A stretch of DNA of 64,000 nt from Apostichopus japonicus (GCF_037975245.1 NC_092565.1:23927999-23991998); one strand, 5' to 3'. Shown: positions 43,201 to 50,220, counted from the first letter of the stretch. Notes: generated by a model from the sequence alone, not told the origin. Numbers and translations are program-made.

Positions 43201-46200
43201 GAGTTATTCTTTCAGTGATTGAGAAATCTTGTAATTTATATGAAAGAAACTAATAAATACTTATGGCAATTTGAAGTGCATTACAAGTCCCACCATGACT
43301 TATTGCTAGTGCTTGCTTAATACATAATTAATCAGCAGAGCAGGCTAACATGCTTTAATTAGATCATATGACCGCTTTTCTCTGCATATTAATTAACCCC
43401 TCCTGCATAACACCAACCCTGCCCAACTGGCAAATCCTAGCGTATGACACTTAGTTTTAAAAATCCTTTGAGCCAAATTGTCTTGCATTCCAAACACAAT
43501 TGGATACAAATTATGATTTAGGGACAGAGTGTACATCATAAATAGCACAATAATGGTTATGTCTTTTTCTGATACCATCTGCTCCGAGATTTTGACAACT
43601 TGCGGTGTAGCTAATTTTATCTTGATATTTTTTAAGTAATGCAGAAGTTTTAACTGATAACCAGCACAGAATATCTGGCATAACATTCTATCACCTATTA
43701 ACTTGGTAATAAATCTGGTCCACTGCCTCATTGGAGTTTGTCTCATTATCTAACCTATTTTAACAATGCAATTTGTAACTATTAAACTAATCACTTTTCT
43801 TCACAAGTTAAAGTAGTATTGTGTGTATGACTTAAATTGTATATATTAAGCTGATTTGAAGAGTGTGTTTTCATCATTTCATAATCTGTTTCAAACACAG
43901 CTAAGCTTAAAATCCGTCAGCCTTGATCAATTGAAACCATCAAGTTCATATCCCTCAAAAATGCCAGAATGATGCACAAGTATTTAATTGATGGAACCAT
44001 ACTATGAAGCTCTAAGACCGTATGTCACTGAGCTATGTTCGGTTACTCAGTGTTTCTCAAGAACTTTAATGAACATAGCTTGTACATTACTTATACCTTT
44101 TCAATTCCTTCCATCAGTTGAAAAGATTATAATTGTCCCTTTGAACTTTTTGCTGTTTTATACGTAAAGGGTGTAAAGCGAGTTAAAGTTAACAATCTAA
44201 TTGGTCATATAGATGACATTTATAGATGTAAGTTAGTGTTTCCCTCTTGCTATGTTCATAGTAAAATGGAACTAAACAATTGAAGACAGGGAGGTGGCAG
44301 ACTACGGTAGTACATATTGTTGGATTAAATATCCCAATGAACTATGACTGCAATAGCAAACACTATAAACTATCCCAATGAACTACGACTGCAATAGCAA
44401 ACACTATAAACTATCCCAATGAACTACGACTGCAATATAACACTATAAAATATCCCAATGAACTACGACTGCAATAGCAAACACTATTAAATATCCCAAT
44501 GAACTACGACTGCAATATAACACTATAAAATATCCCAATGAACTACGACTGCAATAGCAAACACTATTAAATATCCCAATGAACTACGACTGCAATAGCT
44601 AACACTATTAAATATCCCAATGAACTACGACTGCAATATAACACTATTAAATATCCCAATCAACTACGACTGCAATAGCAAACACTATTAAATATCCCAA
44701 TGAACTACGACTGCAATATAACACTATAAAATATCCCAATGAACTACGACTGCAATAGCAAACACTATTAAATATCCCAATGAACTACGACTGCAATAGC
44801 TAACACTATTAAATATCCCAATGAACTACGACTGCAATATAACACTATTAAATATCCCAATGAACTACGACTGCAATAGCAAACACTATTAAATATCCCA
44901 ATGAAGTATGACTGCAATATAACACTATAAAATATCCCAATAGCAAACACTATTAAATATCCCAATGAACTATGACTGCAATAGCTAACACTATTAAATA
45001 TCCCAAGGAACTACGACTGCAATATAACACTTAAATATCCCAATGAACTAAGACTGCAATAGCAAACACTATTAAATATCCCAATGAACTACGACTGCAA
45101 TAGCAAACACTATTAAATATCCCAATGAACTATGACTGCAATAGCAAACACTATAAAATATCCCAATGAACTACGACTGCAATAGCAAACACTATTAAAT
45201 ATCCCAAGGAACTACGACTGCAATATAACACTATTAAATATCCCAATGAAGTACGACTGCAATATAACACTATTAAATATCCCAATGAACTACGACCACA
45301 ATATAACACTATTAAATATCCCAATGAACTACTACTGCAATAGCAAACACTATTAAATATCCCAATGAAGTACGACTGCAATATAACACTATTCTTTTAA
45401 CATGTTTGTTCTGAATTTCTCCTCTCAGGTTCAAAGGTCGGGTCATCAGTCATAGAGCTTCCAATGGAGGGTAAGAGCAACAAGGATCTACAAGAGCAAC
45501 CATTCCTCCGTTCGTCAACCCCGACTATCTTTGTAGATGCGAGTGACACTCAAAACCTGTAAGTAATCTTGATTTTAATGTCCAACAGTTTTCAAGCAAT
45601 TGCTATAATTTTTAAATAGATTTTCACCAGAACATTTAATGAGTTATTATTGTGTACTGTTATTCCTTTTACATATATATTGCCTATATGTATATCAATA
45701 TATATATATATATCTATAACAGACAAGTGACTGGGAAATTCCATTAGTGATTACTACAGTTTAAATATTTGTTAGGCGCTTGCACATCAACCTGTTGCGT
45801 AATCATGAGCTGCTCGCTACGATTGATATAATTGCTGGAACCCATTGATCAGGCAAAAATCCCGGGTATAATTTTCTTTTGTTATTAGTGTACAGTCACT
45901 GCAGATACCTTCAACCTGACAATTAGTGATCATCAGGTGACACATCCATTACCTCATCTCATCCTTACCTTTGCTCCACTCAGAAGCTGCTAGCCCTGTT
46001 CCATCACTCTTTGGACTCAATTGAATATTCTTTAAATTAACCCTCCTCTCCAGTAATACCAGAACCTGTTTGTTTTCCTCAGACTGCATTCTATCGTTCA
46101 TCAATGTCTTACACTATTTATAATAACCTACTTCTCATTTATACAGGATCAATCAAAGTTCTGCCAGCCTTCGTGACAATATCTCCAACGGTAGTCGCTC

Positions 46201-48633
46201 ACCTCGCCTCAACAAACCCCGGAGATCTCCAGAGCTCGGTGTCACAAGCTTACCTCCAGGATTCACTGATGGCCAATACATCTTTGGTGAGAATGTCTTT
46301 TGTTTTGTTCGATATTTCATTTCACTGGTAGGACGGTTCATTACTTATTCCACCAGGACATCTCATATGTACTGAGATAAGGACTTCAATCAACAGTGAA
46401 GATTGCAATCTCATTCATTGAAAGCCAAAGAAAACTGTTGTTTTGCACAAAAAGGTTTTGAAATGTGATGAAAGTGCAATACTGAGGAGTCTGACACAGA
46501 TACAAATAGGTCTGACACAAATAAGGTTGCAATATATAGTTAATATCAGGGGGTAGGAGCCGGGGGAGCACTGGGGACACCTGCCCCCCCACCCCCACTT
46601 TTTCCAAAATAGCAAATGTGCCTTACTGGCAAATAAAATGTGCCCTTTTGATGAAGAAGTGTCTTTTGGATATCTTAAGCCATTGTTAATTTGAATATTT
46701 TATTTCAATTATTCATGTGCACCATAATAGTATTGATCATATATATTTAAGTGATATGGCCGGTGTGTATCGGTTTATAGCATAATGAGTGGTGGTTATG
46801 GAATGAGAAAGTGCCCCTCTGATGTTGTGCCCCCACCTTTTGGATGCTTCCTATCCCACTGCTTAATATGCAACAGAATGTTCTCTCCATAATAATACAG
46901 TTGTAAGTAAACATGAAACTCACTGCTGAATACTCTTGACTTATTCAAGCTGTATTTTTAGGTTTCTCTGGTATCTGATCTGATGATATCAGTAAATAAA
47001 AAAGAAGGTATGTTAGGTATGTAGATAATCTGGTGCCTTCAAATCCATCAAATTTGAATCAGGATTCATGAAGATAGGCATTAACTTCAAAGATTTTCTA
47101 ATGAAGAAATAATACATTTTATTAAATTTATGGGATACAGAATGACTGTGTTCTTATTACATATATCGAAGCTTCTGTTTTTCAGCATTGTACAATCTGT
47201 GGCCCTGAATTGTGGTATATATTGATAACATGGGAGTACAGACAATTGAATTACGATCATTAGGGATGTTATTGTTCAACTTTCACACTATTACACCTAC
47301 AGAGAAAGATGATGTTGAGGAAATGTTTGTGATGGTCAAAAACCAAGACGGCACCTTCCAGAAGCTGGGTATGATTAGCGTCAACATGGTGGGAACCATC
47401 GCTGACATCCGCAAGGAGCTGTCTGTGAATGCGCTACCGCCAAAAGTTCGCGAGAAGCCTTTCATCCTTTTAGACGAACAGCTGAAGGATTTGAGCTCTG
47501 AGAAGGAGAAAGCCCTGGTAGCCTCTGAGGTCTACGCTGGGGAGTGTGTGTTGATGAGATGGGTGGAAGACGGCAGTAAGTATTAGCTCTTTATTTAATA
47601 TTCAATACGCATCAGTCTATGGCAGCAAGACACACATAGGATTCATTACTATGAAAATTAGGAAAGGGGAGGGCCCATTCTGTGTCAGGAAGTGGAGGGC
47701 CCATTCTGTGTCAGGAAGGGGAGGGCCATTCTGTGTCAGTAAGGGGAGGGTCCATGCTGTGTCAGTAAGGGGAGGGTCCATTCTGTGTCAGGAAGGGGAG
47801 GGCCCATTCTGTGTCAGTAAGGGGAAGGCCCATTCTGTGTCAGTAAGGAGAGGGCCCATTCTGTGTCAGTAAGGGGAGGGTCCATTCTGTGTCAGTAAGG
47901 GGAGGGCCCATTCTGTGCCGGGAAAGGGTGGGGGGGGGCATCAGTTTCAACATGATAAACTTTAGGAGCATTAATGATAACATTTGGTAATGATACTGCT
48001 ATTGTTAATGCTAGTACTAGAGCAATTAAATTGTAGGGAAAACAATTTACCCTATCGGCGGTCCAGATCCCTGCACTTCAAACTGGGACACCCATCACAT
48101 TTCCTAATATGATGGATAGTAGGAAATGTTTGTAATACAAAAATGATTTTAGTAAGAAAAAAAAAACTTGTAGTATAAAAAACAGGCTATTTGATAAACT
48201 ACGAACCAAATCTGTTTTTAAGCCGCTTTGAATCTTGGGAATTTATGCAACTTTGATGAGATTGATAAAAAGCTATATGAGGGCTCGGATGAGAGTAGCT
48301 AGAATTGAATATATCAGGGAAGAGAAAAACCAACTGTCGATGTTTATTTTTCTCTGAACTGCATCCCTATGAACCTCCCAAAGGTGTCACCACTTTGGAT
48401 TCCCTTACCAGGCCTTACATCAAGTATTCCCTAAATTACATATTTGTATTTGTATATGCATTTCTCTATTTGCTTCCTCTGCTGCAGGTATGAAGATGAT
48501 CTGTGTGTGTGGCTTGGTCGGTCAGTTCAACTGCTCATTGTGCCGTAAACAGAGCTACTGTAGCCCCCTCTGCCAGTCCAAGGATTGGCCCAGGCACAGC
48601 ATGCAGTGTACCATCTACAGTGACAAGTTTTAG
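261..48633 (+). CDS. PKHD1L1: Fibrocystin-L-like giant receptor, 5'-partial, 41 exons, with MYND-finger tail
   Basis: Exons: 261-383, 1109-1214, 1936-2145, 2453-2518, 3331-3467, 4129-4285, 5801-5987, 6261-6502, 7348-7533, 7826-8002, 8554-10020, 10443-10586, 11076-11256, 11860-12010, 12339-12495, 13050-13259, 15703-15870, 17007-17207, 17602-19227, 19780-20019, 21848-22099, 22379-22624, 23277-23450, 24413-24646, 25601-25902, 26381-26599, 30477-30651, 30933-31095, 32128-32360, 33015-33457, 34230-34641, 34835-35042, 35658-35817, 37225-37590, 39148-39547, 39746-39909, 40221-40329, 45429-45558, 46147-46286, 47303-47575, 48488-48633. All junctions are AG/GT and the phases agree; the sum is 11085 nt, or 3694 residues plus TAG. 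Domain order (TIG repeats, G8, PbH1, G8, PbH1, one TM helix) is that of PKHD1L1, a large type I surface protein (human about 4240 residues) known from the stereocilia coat and immune cells. The N-terminus, with signal peptide and earlier TIGs, is missing to the left. The ligand is unknown. The MYND tail is the main departure from vertebrate homologues. Family assignment is firm; single exon edges could be off by a few bases. Confidence 0.93.
1255..1342. repeat. GC-rich minisatellite, about 4 units of 21 bp
   Basis: Tandem copies of a ctgcagcctcctgcacc core in the intron after 1214, directly followed by the 17-bp array. Confidence 0.85.
1354..1797. repeat. 17-bp minisatellite, about 26 copies
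   Basis: Unit gcactgcatagactggt, nearly perfect, with a few cttcata or caacata variants. Because 17 is not a multiple of three, all three frames of the minus strand stay open through it; these are not genes. Confidence 0.95.
1936..2518 (+). CDS. TIG domain 1 of the window
   Basis: Exons 1936-2145 and 2453-2518, both phase 1. The TIG starts at the end of the previous exon (SPSAG) and carries the usual TIG features: ITLSGTSF, then a Cys (GDEECVV), then ITCTVG, a second Cys expected to pair with the first, and the closing strand YYNVSVMVEGKG. The second exon ends in SFSPSEGSNAG, the first strand of the next TIG. Several N-x-S/T sites suggest glycosylation. Confidence 0.9.
3331..4285 (+). CDS. 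TIG domain 2 with polybasic insertion
   Basis: Exons 3331-3467 and 4129-4285. The first has the TIG core (VTIEGCGF, FGGRDCLV, LVCV). The second starts NASSS, then has four arginines (4144-4155) before DSDVTLMIGVNG, the last TIG strand. It ends in TPTITSMSPSN, the start of TIG 3. RRRR followed by D could be a furin-type site, or just a charged loop. Confidence 0.88.
4490..5365. repeat. 90-bp minisatellite, about 10 copies
   Basis: The unit contains ggattactagctctataca and gcagcatccctgggttcat; some copies are shortened to about 84 bp. The unit length is a multiple of three, which leaves a 281-codon minus-strand reading frame open by chance. Confidence 0.95.
5801..6502 (+). CDS. TIG domains 3 and 4
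   Basis: Exon 5801-5987 encodes GGENLTLSGSGFGTSGAEVT, a clear TIG core, then GGNECDI and IVCTIP with the paired Cys. Exon 6261-6502 closes that TIG and opens the next (SGISPAHGSTNGG, then IHGEGFGTDTSEV, then YPCSV and ITCLT). The two exons join through a phase-2 intron that contains a short tctg run near 6010-6030. Confidence 0.9.
6703..7012. repeat. 53-bp minisatellite, 6 copies
   Basis: Units contain tctgcaagcacaccatgttg and catgaaaccccatgaaagc. Located in the intron between exons ending at 6502 and starting at 7348. Confidence 0.93.
7348..8002 (+). CDS. Cupredoxin-like segment after TIG 4
   Basis: Exons 7348-7533 and 7826-8002. The peptide YQWNPQVLNIQAGDTVAWEW is followed by FYAGSATNIG, then YSYTFSAPGTYYYSSG and MQGIVHV. 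The layout (AGDTV.W.W, then F..PGTYYY, then a final G.V.V strand) is that of a plastocyanin/cupredoxin-like beta sandwich. I see no complete set of copper ligands, so it is probably structural. The domain name is inference from motif layout; membership of the same gene is clear from the phases. Confidence 0.75.
7988..8150. repeat. Degenerate tandem repeat of an exon end and its donor, about 4 units
   Basis: The last bases of exon 7826-8002 and its donor (caaatacagtcag/gtacattg) recur three more times in altered form (atacaatcccgtacatt, aaatacagtccagtacatt, gatacaggccggaacatt), each followed by a cttctgcc/cttag-type stretch. Confidence 0.75.
8449..8475. repeat. Purine-rich G tract
   Basis: Run of G and A with at least ten consecutive G near 8452-8462, in the intron before exon 8554. 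The rest of 8151-8553 shows nothing else. Confidence 0.7.
8554..10020 (+). CDS. Long exon with five consecutive TIG domains
   Basis: One 1467-nt exon, open in one frame for 489 residues, which is unusual in a gene whose other TIGs are split by introns. A cysteine-rich start (DDPCSL, NITGCTDAL) leads into five TIGs whose first strands read VHNISPIFG, VDSISHNGGST, VESVSPSSFDG, LYNVTPSIGSRRGG and INSVTPSEGATG. Each has the GxGF-type core and a Cys pair (for example GGHSCNI/MCKL and GGVDCSL/ILCDV). Many N-x-S/T sites are present. The acceptor is ctgttactctcag and the donor gtaagtaa. Confidence 0.95.
10443..12010 (+). CDS. TIG domains 10 and 11
   Basis: Exons 10443-10586, 11076-11256 and 11860-12010. 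The first has GGGITLDLYGSGFSEEN with VCDQEC and ITCDVP. The second holds SYITNVEPRRGGTGGGTS and TITGTGFA, the start of the last TIG, which is closed by the third exon (TIAGTACVV, IVCRTG, VRVDVGEAGIAV). The next exon begins the G8 domain, as in PKHD1L1. Confidence 0.9.
11625..11835. repeat. Minisatellite of about 3 copies
   Basis: Copies of gcttcaggagcaagaggt and agggccaagttgatgggttg, ending about 25 bp before the acceptor of exon 11860-12010. Confidence 0.85.
12339..17207 (+). CDS. First G8 domain
   Basis: Exons 12339-12495, 13050-13259, 15703-15870 and 17007-17207. G8 signature: YTWGGQDPPVAGDLVVIPAG, ILLDQSTPVL, LLLQGG, then LTVGTEDEPFQHEATI and NGTLDLHGKPVAVTWTHL. The closing part reads VDWKVGDQIVIA and AEVGMLTRNV. 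This is the eight-glycine module shared by PKHD1, PKHD1L1, TMEM2 (CEMIP2) and CEMIP. The intron after 13259 is filled by a 108-bp repeat array that starts exactly at the donor. Confidence 0.94.
13254..15220. repeat. 108-bp array starting at the donor of exon 13050-13259, about 18 copies
   Basis: The repeat starts with the last five exonic bases (GCATG) and the donor gtacgtgtgg. Each unit then has attctcttctctttag, a good acceptor-like tract, and ends gcatggtgggt or gcatggtgcgt; one copy near 14670 keeps gtacgt. Thus each unit carries an acceptor-like and a donor-like site. Minus-strand reading frames here are by-products. Confidence 0.95.
15461..15530 (-). repeat. tRNA-like fragment (SINE remnant or tRNA pseudogene)
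   Basis: The minus strand reads ttagctcagtcagtagagca, a good tRNA A-box, and about 45 nt later gcttgaaatcc, a poor B-box. No intact acceptor stem is visible. Confidence 0.35.
16060..16692. repeat. 21-bp minisatellite with higher-order units, about 28 copies
   Basis: Core tagtactgtacacatagcca, with inserted aggcta and doubled atagccaat forming a longer period. Followed by a poly-C tract (16693-16715). Confidence 0.93.
17602..19227 (+). CDS. First PbH1 (parallel beta-helix) region
   Basis: A single 1626-nt exon, about residues 1424-1965 of the partial protein. It contains GRYPIHFHMSGD, the hallmark following the G8 of this family, then stacked short beta-helix repeats (VRGCGIYNTFNRAVTVHG, FLVEHNVAYNVMGHAFFLED, GNTIQYNLAIF, NTIRHNAAAG). 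Later come cysteine-containing stretches (CTTLKACGHC, HECWFEDLDG). In CEMIP/TMEM2 relatives this fold is linked to hyaluronan metabolism; no such activity is shown for fibrocystins. Confidence 0.94.
19780..23450 (+). CDS. Second G8 domain
   Basis: Exons 19780-20019, 21848-22099, 22379-22624 and 23277-23450. The first ends with the start of G8-2 (FRVWSDPEAWQDTPDGWGG, then LPVDGDNVQITTG), followed by VPLPTMKKLFIYGTLELED, GGRLVAGFSEEEPFTH, GGLDLHGVEREVTWTKL, WEVDDEIVVTTTSYETWQ and EVGLLTRNIVIEG. All introns are phase 1. The first intron is occupied by an array built from the last bases of exon 19780-20019 and its donor. Confidence 0.94.
19992..21480. repeat. About 54-bp array made from the end of exon 19780-20019 and its donor, about 28 copies
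   Basis: Each unit repeats the exon end (gataatgtacagatcac, tacag) plus a donor-like gtatta or gtatga and an AG-rich tail (aaatgagaaagaaataaatt). Variant subunits carry ctagagaa instead of the donor. The real donor is at 20020. Confidence 0.93.
22670..22762. repeat. C-rich low-complexity repeat
   Basis: Repeats of aagcatcccctcc and caccccca in the intron after 22624. The remainder of that intron to 23276 shows nothing. Confidence 0.8.
24413..26599 (+). CDS. Second PbH1 region
   Basis: Exons 24413-24646, 25601-25902 and 26381-26599. Motifs: YARISNVQFKHTGQEGW, SYVRSCSFHNGFNTAIGVFG, LEISDNVVHHVVGPG, TWGEDTQIIHNLVTLV, VLINNTVAGSERVGYKIKGE and YAIYAQISSSLLVTGSKLVD. The 25601 acceptor (tattttgctggaag) is weak and the intron before it is full of degenerate copies of the preceding exon end. 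The phase fits, but a small skipped exon in 24650-25600 cannot be excluded. Confidence 0.85.
24600..25240. repeat. Tandem copies of an exon end and donor, 2 near-exact plus several decayed
   Basis: The last part of exon 24413-24646 (ggagatctctgacaatg, then gtagtgggaccag) and its donor gtaaggg recur almost exactly at 24690-24740. More diverged copies (gatcaggtaaaggg, aatcaggtaagggatt, gagcaggtaagggatta) run on to about 25240. Confidence 0.85.
26878..29742. repeat. 53-bp satellite-like array, about 54 copies
   Basis: Unit of tttataaagcaacagatta, gcattaacattaattctag and cctgcaatgagaatg, very uniform; differences are mainly tagcc/tagtc and a few single bases. The last unit is split by a hAT-like insertion, and one further copy follows at 30116-30170. 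The flanking aggtattgtttgag occurs on both sides (26861 and 30103). Confidence 0.96.
29743..30087. mobile_element. Non-autonomous hAT-like element, 345 bp
   Basis: Flanked by an exact 8-bp duplication ctgcaatg (29735-29742 and 30088-30095). The right end, inverted, reads cagtggcgtaggaag and the left end caagggcctaggaac. Eight-base target duplications and short imperfect inverted ends fit the hAT superfamily. It has no coding capacity and lies inside the 53-bp array. Confidence 0.8.
30477..33457 (+). CDS. Post-PbH1 conserved region
   Basis: Exons 30477-30651, 30933-31095, 32128-32360 and 33015-33457. Conserved family stretches: GISTVGFYFSVFMSGSNGAP with HKVMSYPAISG, then GVTFADYGNACG, VDSLRFVDVPEENYLF, NPSDCVDMDCDGMKKAMIRD with LDGSMLG, and IYRGSGDCVWMSSWQAYKC. 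Human PKHD1L1 has a closely similar region after its second beta-helix. The donor of exon 32128-32360 is gtcatt, weaker than the others in this gene. No catalytic motif is evident. Confidence 0.9.
31545..31960. repeat. About 42-bp minisatellite, about 9 copies
   Basis: Units contain aacaaatgacatgagggtgg and caacaatatttgggatgtc with variants. In the intron between exons ending 31095 and starting 32128. Confidence 0.9.
34230..35817 (+). CDS. SEA-like region with RRRRR site
   Basis: Exons 34230-34641, 34835-35042 and 35658-35817. The first encodes GENYFDRDLHQLFILIRG, VVEIISEDSVRRRRRATGEV (arginines at 34515-34529, about residues 2955-2959) and VEVVVEIGDQPS, then a Ser/Thr-rich linker. A beta-alpha layout followed by a polybasic site is typical of the membrane-proximal part of PKHD1L1. 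Processing by a furin-like protease is inference. The second exon has an acidic helix (LLDIQATLADEMQTGG) and ends at the donor in CTGAG/gtacgg. Confidence 0.9.
35818..36412. repeat. Short minisatellite at a donor, split by a hAT-like element
   Basis: Units of gaggacaggggtacataatg and tggataatccattta begin three bases into the intron after exon 35658-35817 and resume after the element at 36303. Confidence 0.8.
35937..36302. mobile_element. Non-autonomous hAT-like element, 366 bp
   Basis: The ends are inverted: cagtagcgtcgcca on the left, and tggcgacgccactg on the right, whose complement is cagtggcgtcgcca. The flanking 8-mers ttggacag and gtggtcag match at six of eight bases, a decayed target duplication. 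No open frame of interest. Confidence 0.75.
37225..39909 (+). CDS. Membrane-proximal ectodomain
   Basis: Exons 37225-37590, 39148-39547 and 39746-39909. Motifs: NPWLLEVTLRQ, NGWVNFTDLSINTTGSTFVL and PYAIEVIDQPSDVLLGN, then a second similar unit (FNNLSINAVGVSYLIEITI, ITYSGEPVRLTLRFIADYAT) and the close SILISFDVTGDAEEVQAEMW with VEGEDYNGPT. The two units look like tandem beta-sandwich (Ig-like) repeats just outside the membrane, as in human PKHD1L1. The intron between the first two exons holds the 18-bp array. Confidence 0.92.
37668..38905. repeat. 18-bp minisatellite, about 68 copies
   Basis: Unit ctgatacattgtagctac with scattered substitutions. Its length is a multiple of three, so frames encoding repeats such as GSYNVS stay open on the minus strand; I do not regard them as genes. 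Confidence 0.96.
40221..40329 (+). CDS. Transmembrane exon
   Basis: This exon of 109 nt follows the acceptor tctattcctccccag and ends at gttagt. It encodes a single hydrophobic helix (TGFPIWAIIVAVVVLL, then MCIILVLVVY) followed by RLFFHR, a positive stop-transfer, so the N-terminal side is outside. The exon is tandemly duplicated just downstream (see 40362-40470). Confidence 0.95.
40362..40470 (+). CDS. Second copy of the transmembrane exon (alternative exon or relic)
   Basis: A 109-nt copy of exon 40221-40329 keeps its length, phase, an AG acceptor (gcctcccaag) and the gttagt donor. Changes give WAIFVAVVVLL and PMCIILVFVVY in the helix. The intron between the copies is only 32 nt, so both could hardly be spliced into one mRNA; use would be mutually exclusive. 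A third copy starts at 40503 and is cut off after about 65 nt, where an in-frame TGA appears. Confidence 0.5.
41386..41403 (+). CDS. Candidate 18-nt microexon in the tail
   Basis: Between a pyrimidine-containing acceptor (ctaccacag) and a strong donor (gtaagta) lie 18 nt that would read GTKDGY in the phase-1 context between the TM exon and exon 45429-45558, keeping the frame. A basic hydrophilic insert right after the membrane is plausible. There is no other support, so it is left out of the main model. Confidence 0.3.
42410..42530. repeat. Pyrimidine-rich repeat
   Basis: Repeats of cacccctctcccttccct. Apart from this, the candidate microexon and the AT palindrome at 43156, the interval 40569-44304 is plain AT-rich intron. 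Confidence 0.8.
43156..43190. repeat. AT-only inverted repeat
   Basis: Arms aatatattataat and attataatatatt are perfect complements (13 bp) around a 9-bp spacer; they could extrude as a hairpin. Confidence 0.7.
44305..45395. repeat. About 37-41-bp minisatellite, about 28 copies
   Basis: Units of actattaaatatcccaatga and actacgactgcaatagcaaa, alternating with a shorter form ending in caatataac. The array ends about 35 bp before the acceptor of exon 45429-45558. Confidence 0.95.
45429..46286 (+). CDS. Cytoplasmic tail, linker exons
   Basis: Exons 45429-45558 and 46147-46286. The peptide is hydrophilic and rich in Ser, Pro and Arg (SKVGSSVIELPMEG, FLRSSTPTIFVDASDTQ, then SRSPRLNKPRRSPELG and SLPPGFTDGQYIFG). 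SP and TP sites and the proline/arginine cluster suggest phosphorylation or docking motifs. It joins in phase to the TM exon upstream and to the domain exon at 47303. Confidence 0.85.
46547..46861. mobile_element. Non-autonomous hAT-like element, 315 bp
   Basis: The left end is cagggggtaggagcc; the right end, inverted, is cagtgggataggaagc. The flanking 8-mers gttaatat and cttaatat match at seven of eight bases. The ends resemble those of the element at 29743. It lies in the intron between exons 46147-46286 and 47303-47575. Confidence 0.75.
47303..47575 (+). CDS. Tail domain, beta-grasp-like, unrecognised
   Basis: An exon of 273 nt encoding about 91 residues: MFVMVKNQDGTFQKLGMISV, TIADIRKELSVNALPPKVRE, then PFILLDEQLKDLSSEKEKAL and VYAGECVLMRWVED. 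A beta hairpin, a helix (IADIRKEL) and later strands resemble ubiquitin-like or doublecortin-like folds, but I cannot assign a family. It sits directly before the MYND finger in the same frame. Confidence 0.8.
47655..47930. repeat. 26-bp minisatellite, about 10 copies
   Basis: Unit aaggggagggcccattctgt plus gtcagt, in the intron between the last two exons of the fibrocystin-L-like gene. Confidence 0.93.
48488..48633 (+). CDS. C-terminal MYND zinc finger, last coding exon
   Basis: Starting from the acceptor tcctctgctgcag, the exon reads MKMICVCGLVGQFNCSLC, RKQSYCSPLCQSKDWPRH and SMQC, then IYSDKF and TAG at 48631-48633. The order C-x-C-x7-C-x2-C-x5-C-x3-C-x7-H-x3-C gives all eight zinc ligands of a MYND finger; only the first pair is C-x-C instead of C-x2-C. 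MYND fingers bind proline-rich peptides in partner proteins. The incoming phase 1 matches exon 47303-47575, so it belongs to the fibrocystin-L-like gene. Confidence 0.9.
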
Positions 48634-50220
48634 TTCTTTCAGTGTGAGCAGACTCCTCAACTTCTTAACATTTTGTAGATTTTGCACTTTTATTTGCGAC
48701 CAAGGTTTACACCTCTAGCGACATAGATGTATAGAAACCTAGTATAAGAATTGTTAGATTTTATTTGATTTTATCAATTTTTCTGCAAGTGCACTTTTTC
48801 TTCTCATGATCTTTTTTTTTGCTTAATTATGACATCACTTTAAGCCAGTCAGTTTTAACATATTTTGGTTCTTAGTTAACCATTCCAAAGGTTGCTTAAC
48901 TAAACATAAATAAATACCATCTTCAATGGCTTCATTATAAATTCAACTATAAATTTATTGATCCCGAGTCAATTTAATATTCAAATTGATATCATAAACT
49001 TCAATCACGTTAGGGTATAACTGGCAAAACTCTTTTAGTCAAATACAATACATACTCCTGTATCAAAGCTGGCAGTTATAACGAGCTGGTTTCAGTTCAT
49101 CAATTTAGTATGAGTTTGTAAAGTTAAATTCGTAGACATTCCATTTTGCTCATTTCTTTTTGCACAGTTAGATTATTATTGCCTACTTTCGAAAATTCAC
49201 CAAAAATATTGTACTGAATCTGAACATAATTTGTAATTTATTAGTTTATTATAGGAGAGCAGCTTCCTACGGTTATGACAAATTAAACATATGTACACTA
49301 CTGTTTGATGTTCAAACTTTATACATGAATGTATCACATTCATGTTCAAACATGAATGTATCACCTCCACAGTATCACCTTAAAGAATCGGTTTTAATAA
49401 TTTTAATGTAAGTGTGAAGACAGCAGTGTGATGATAGAGTTCAGAAAGCCAAATGTAGGCCTCATTAAAGACTTCCATTATTCACTTGTTGATGAAGTTA
49501 ATCGGCAAACTACTAGCGCTTTCAACCGTCCTAGGCCTTATCTCTTTCAATAGAGTTGAGAGCAATGAAGCTTCTTCTACCAAAATTTTGAAGTGATATT
49601 TTTGAGGCGATGTTGATTCTTCTCTTTGTTGAAGTATTTATAAGTACCCACCAAACTAGCAACTTTCTAGTATTTTAATATAGTATTTTAATAGCATTTT
49701 AATGACCACCTTGACTTGTAAACAAAATTGCTTGCACCACTTAGTCTTTTCTTGGAATGGTCTTTTTAAACAATTTAATCATGTCACAATTAGACAGTTT
49801 TTGAACAACGATATGTCACCATGATCTTCTAAGAAATAAACTGAGTGAAAAGCAAAACATAAGCAGTGTTACGAATGATTTTTTTCTTTCTTTTGGAGAG
49901 AGAGAGGATAGATAAAGTTATGACACTAGTGCTAACAGATGTCAGCAACACAAAAGGCATAGCTATAAATTCAGTTTACTCCTATCATCTCCACCATTGA
50001 ATGTTGAGCTCGACTGGACTCTTCGATCGAGATGAACAACATTATCCTCTCTTTTGAATTTGTGGTCTGCTGGATGAATATGTGGCAGAGGCTCAGTACA
50101 AAAACTACTACCAACAACAAGATAGCCAAGATCCCTTACAGCATTTTATATGCAAACCTTAAATGTAACCTGTGCACGCATGGACCTGTTACTGAATATG
50201 GTTGCATTCACATTCCAAGT
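48634..50220. other. 3' UTR and intergenic AT-rich DNA
   Basis: After the TAG at 48631-48633 no coding similarity is seen on either strand. Candidate poly(A) signals are at 48909 and about 49838. Confidence 0.5.
48909..48914 (+). terminator. Possible poly(A) signal
   Basis: The first AATAAA after the stop of the fibrocystin-L-like gene, about 275 nt downstream in AT-rich DNA. Other AATAAA copies follow (for example near 49838), so the real site is uncertain. Confidence 0.3.

Noticed and set aside
44305-45395. CRISPR-like array
   Set aside because: Units are contiguous and lack unique spacers; the context is a eukaryotic intron.
47212-47302. Separate gene starting at the ATG near 47212 for the MYND protein
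   Set aside because: A clear acceptor at 47302 with the phase required by exon 46147-46286 supports joining to the upstream gene; the stretch before it shows no conserved coding.
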